From CAKMMH01 sp927798255 (GTDB lineage: Bacteria > Bdellovibrionota_C > UBA2361 > CAKMMH01), in assembly GCA_034180415.1 (NCBI GenBank), contig JAXFOK010000060.1, positions 91,427 to 155,426 of the forward strand: a stretch of DNA of 64,000 nt, read 5' to 3'. A program made the translations under genes and the position numbers. How positions within the stretch are numbered: position 1 is the stretch's first letter; every line of letters starts with the position of its first letter. The notes below the pieces were generated by a model, which was not told the origin of the DNA, searched no databases, and saw nothing but the letters and a program-made list of their open reading frames with translations. Below are positions 63,796 through 64,000 of the stretch, piece by piece.

Positions 63796-64000
63796 TTACA
63801 TCCCCTGCACAACATACCAAAGCCCGAAAAAGCCTACAATTGTTTTAAGGATAAATAGATCGGCGTTAACTTGCCATTTACTTAGGATTTTTGCTAAAAA
63901 ACAAAGTGAAATATCACAAAGTAAAAAGATAAAAAGAAATGGTATCGCTTTTTGAAAAGCAATTGTTAAAGAATTTAAAATTAAAGTAAAAACATTATTC
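63796..64000 (-). CDS. Export-gate-like membrane protein, C-terminus (FliR/SctT-like, cut by window edge)
   Basis: The minus strand is open from the window edge to TAA at 63796 and encodes the last 67 residues of a membrane protein: two hydrophobic helices separated by LSKWQVNADLF. The pattern AP/IP-F-L..LL-D-x-x-L-x-x-L-xxx-L-x-x-x-Q-x-N-x-D-L-F-x-L-K is what SctT (EscT/YscT) and FliR proteins show near their C-termini. The gene body lies beyond 64000. Family identity is moderately supported; the hydrophobic C-terminus and the Q-x-N/K positions are the evidence. Confidence 0.5.
   Translation of the reverse strand, partial: NNVFTLILNSLTIAFQKAIPFLFIFLLCDISLCFLAKILSKWQVNADLFILKTIVGFFGLWYVVQGM

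Overview
The window is 64 kb of strongly AT-rich bacterial chromosome using the standard bacterial code (TGG for Trp; TGA ends at least trmB and a short leader ORF). The gene set is that of a diderm: O-antigen ligase-like protein, several lipoproteins, ftsE-ftsX-envC-ctpA, alanine racemase, IleRS, ClpX, Rho, RNase P RNA, CorA and TrmB. The order ftsE-ftsX-envC-ctpA, and a C4 zinc-ribbon gene beside rnpB, recall deltaproteobacterial-grade genomes. The ADP-forming acetyl-CoA ligase and the ferredoxin-type DUF362 protein suggest an anaerobe or fermenter. I cannot place the organism more precisely. A stand-alone FliG C-terminal domain protein (50.2 kb) and a FliR/SctT-like export-gate C-terminus at the right edge hint at a flagellar-type or type III export machine elsewhere in the genome.

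Layout. 0-7 kb: alr (cut by the edge), membrane and envelope proteins, and two unknown proteins (4488, 6180), each followed directly by a large palindromic repeat. 7.7-14.7 kb: ctpA-envC-ftsX-ftsE divisome/peptidoglycan cluster, a HisJ-type PHP phosphatase, rnpB, zinc-ribbon gene and a tRNA. 14.9-20.8 kb: a Gly-rich repeat protein, tRNA-Lys, a frameshifted phosphoglycerol transferase-like sulfatase, a DUF362 ferredoxin protein, aspartate kinase. 21-28.8 kb: an accessory stretch of unknown ORFs that look less AT-rich than their surroundings, including a tandem gene pair whose first copy is dead. 28.9-43.2 kb: ileS with a remnant of a second ileS 3' end, OsmC, clpX, trmB, a trypsin-like lipoprotein, a pilin-like protein, tRNA-Ser and two polytopic envelope proteins. 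43.5-52.5 kb: acetate-CoA ligase, HerA-like ATPase, LMW phosphatase, a pilin/HAD chimeric remnant, tRNA-Met, corA, the FliG_C protein and rho with a long structured leader. 52.6-64 kb: a defence/accessory island with McrBC, a Fic protein, two AAA/DUF4143 ATPases, and pseudogenes (maltose O-acetyltransferase, VOC protein, SctT 3' fragment).

The most striking pattern is in the last 11 kb. Each of three solitary genes (two AAA-DUF4143 ATPases and one Fic protein) carries its own private set of repeated boxes: 3 x 32 bp direct repeats, a three-box TTGGGAGA array present on both sides of fic, and two copies of a 38-bp TTTCGAAA palindromic unit. The last ATPase also sits between two near-identical copies of the 3' end of an export-gate-like gene. 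This looks like a class of single-gene cassettes with self-recognition sites, one of which seems to have inserted at a gene's 3' end and rebuilt it. A second pattern is a roughly 120-bp palindromic element found three times, always directly after a stop codon and always in the same orientation to that gene.
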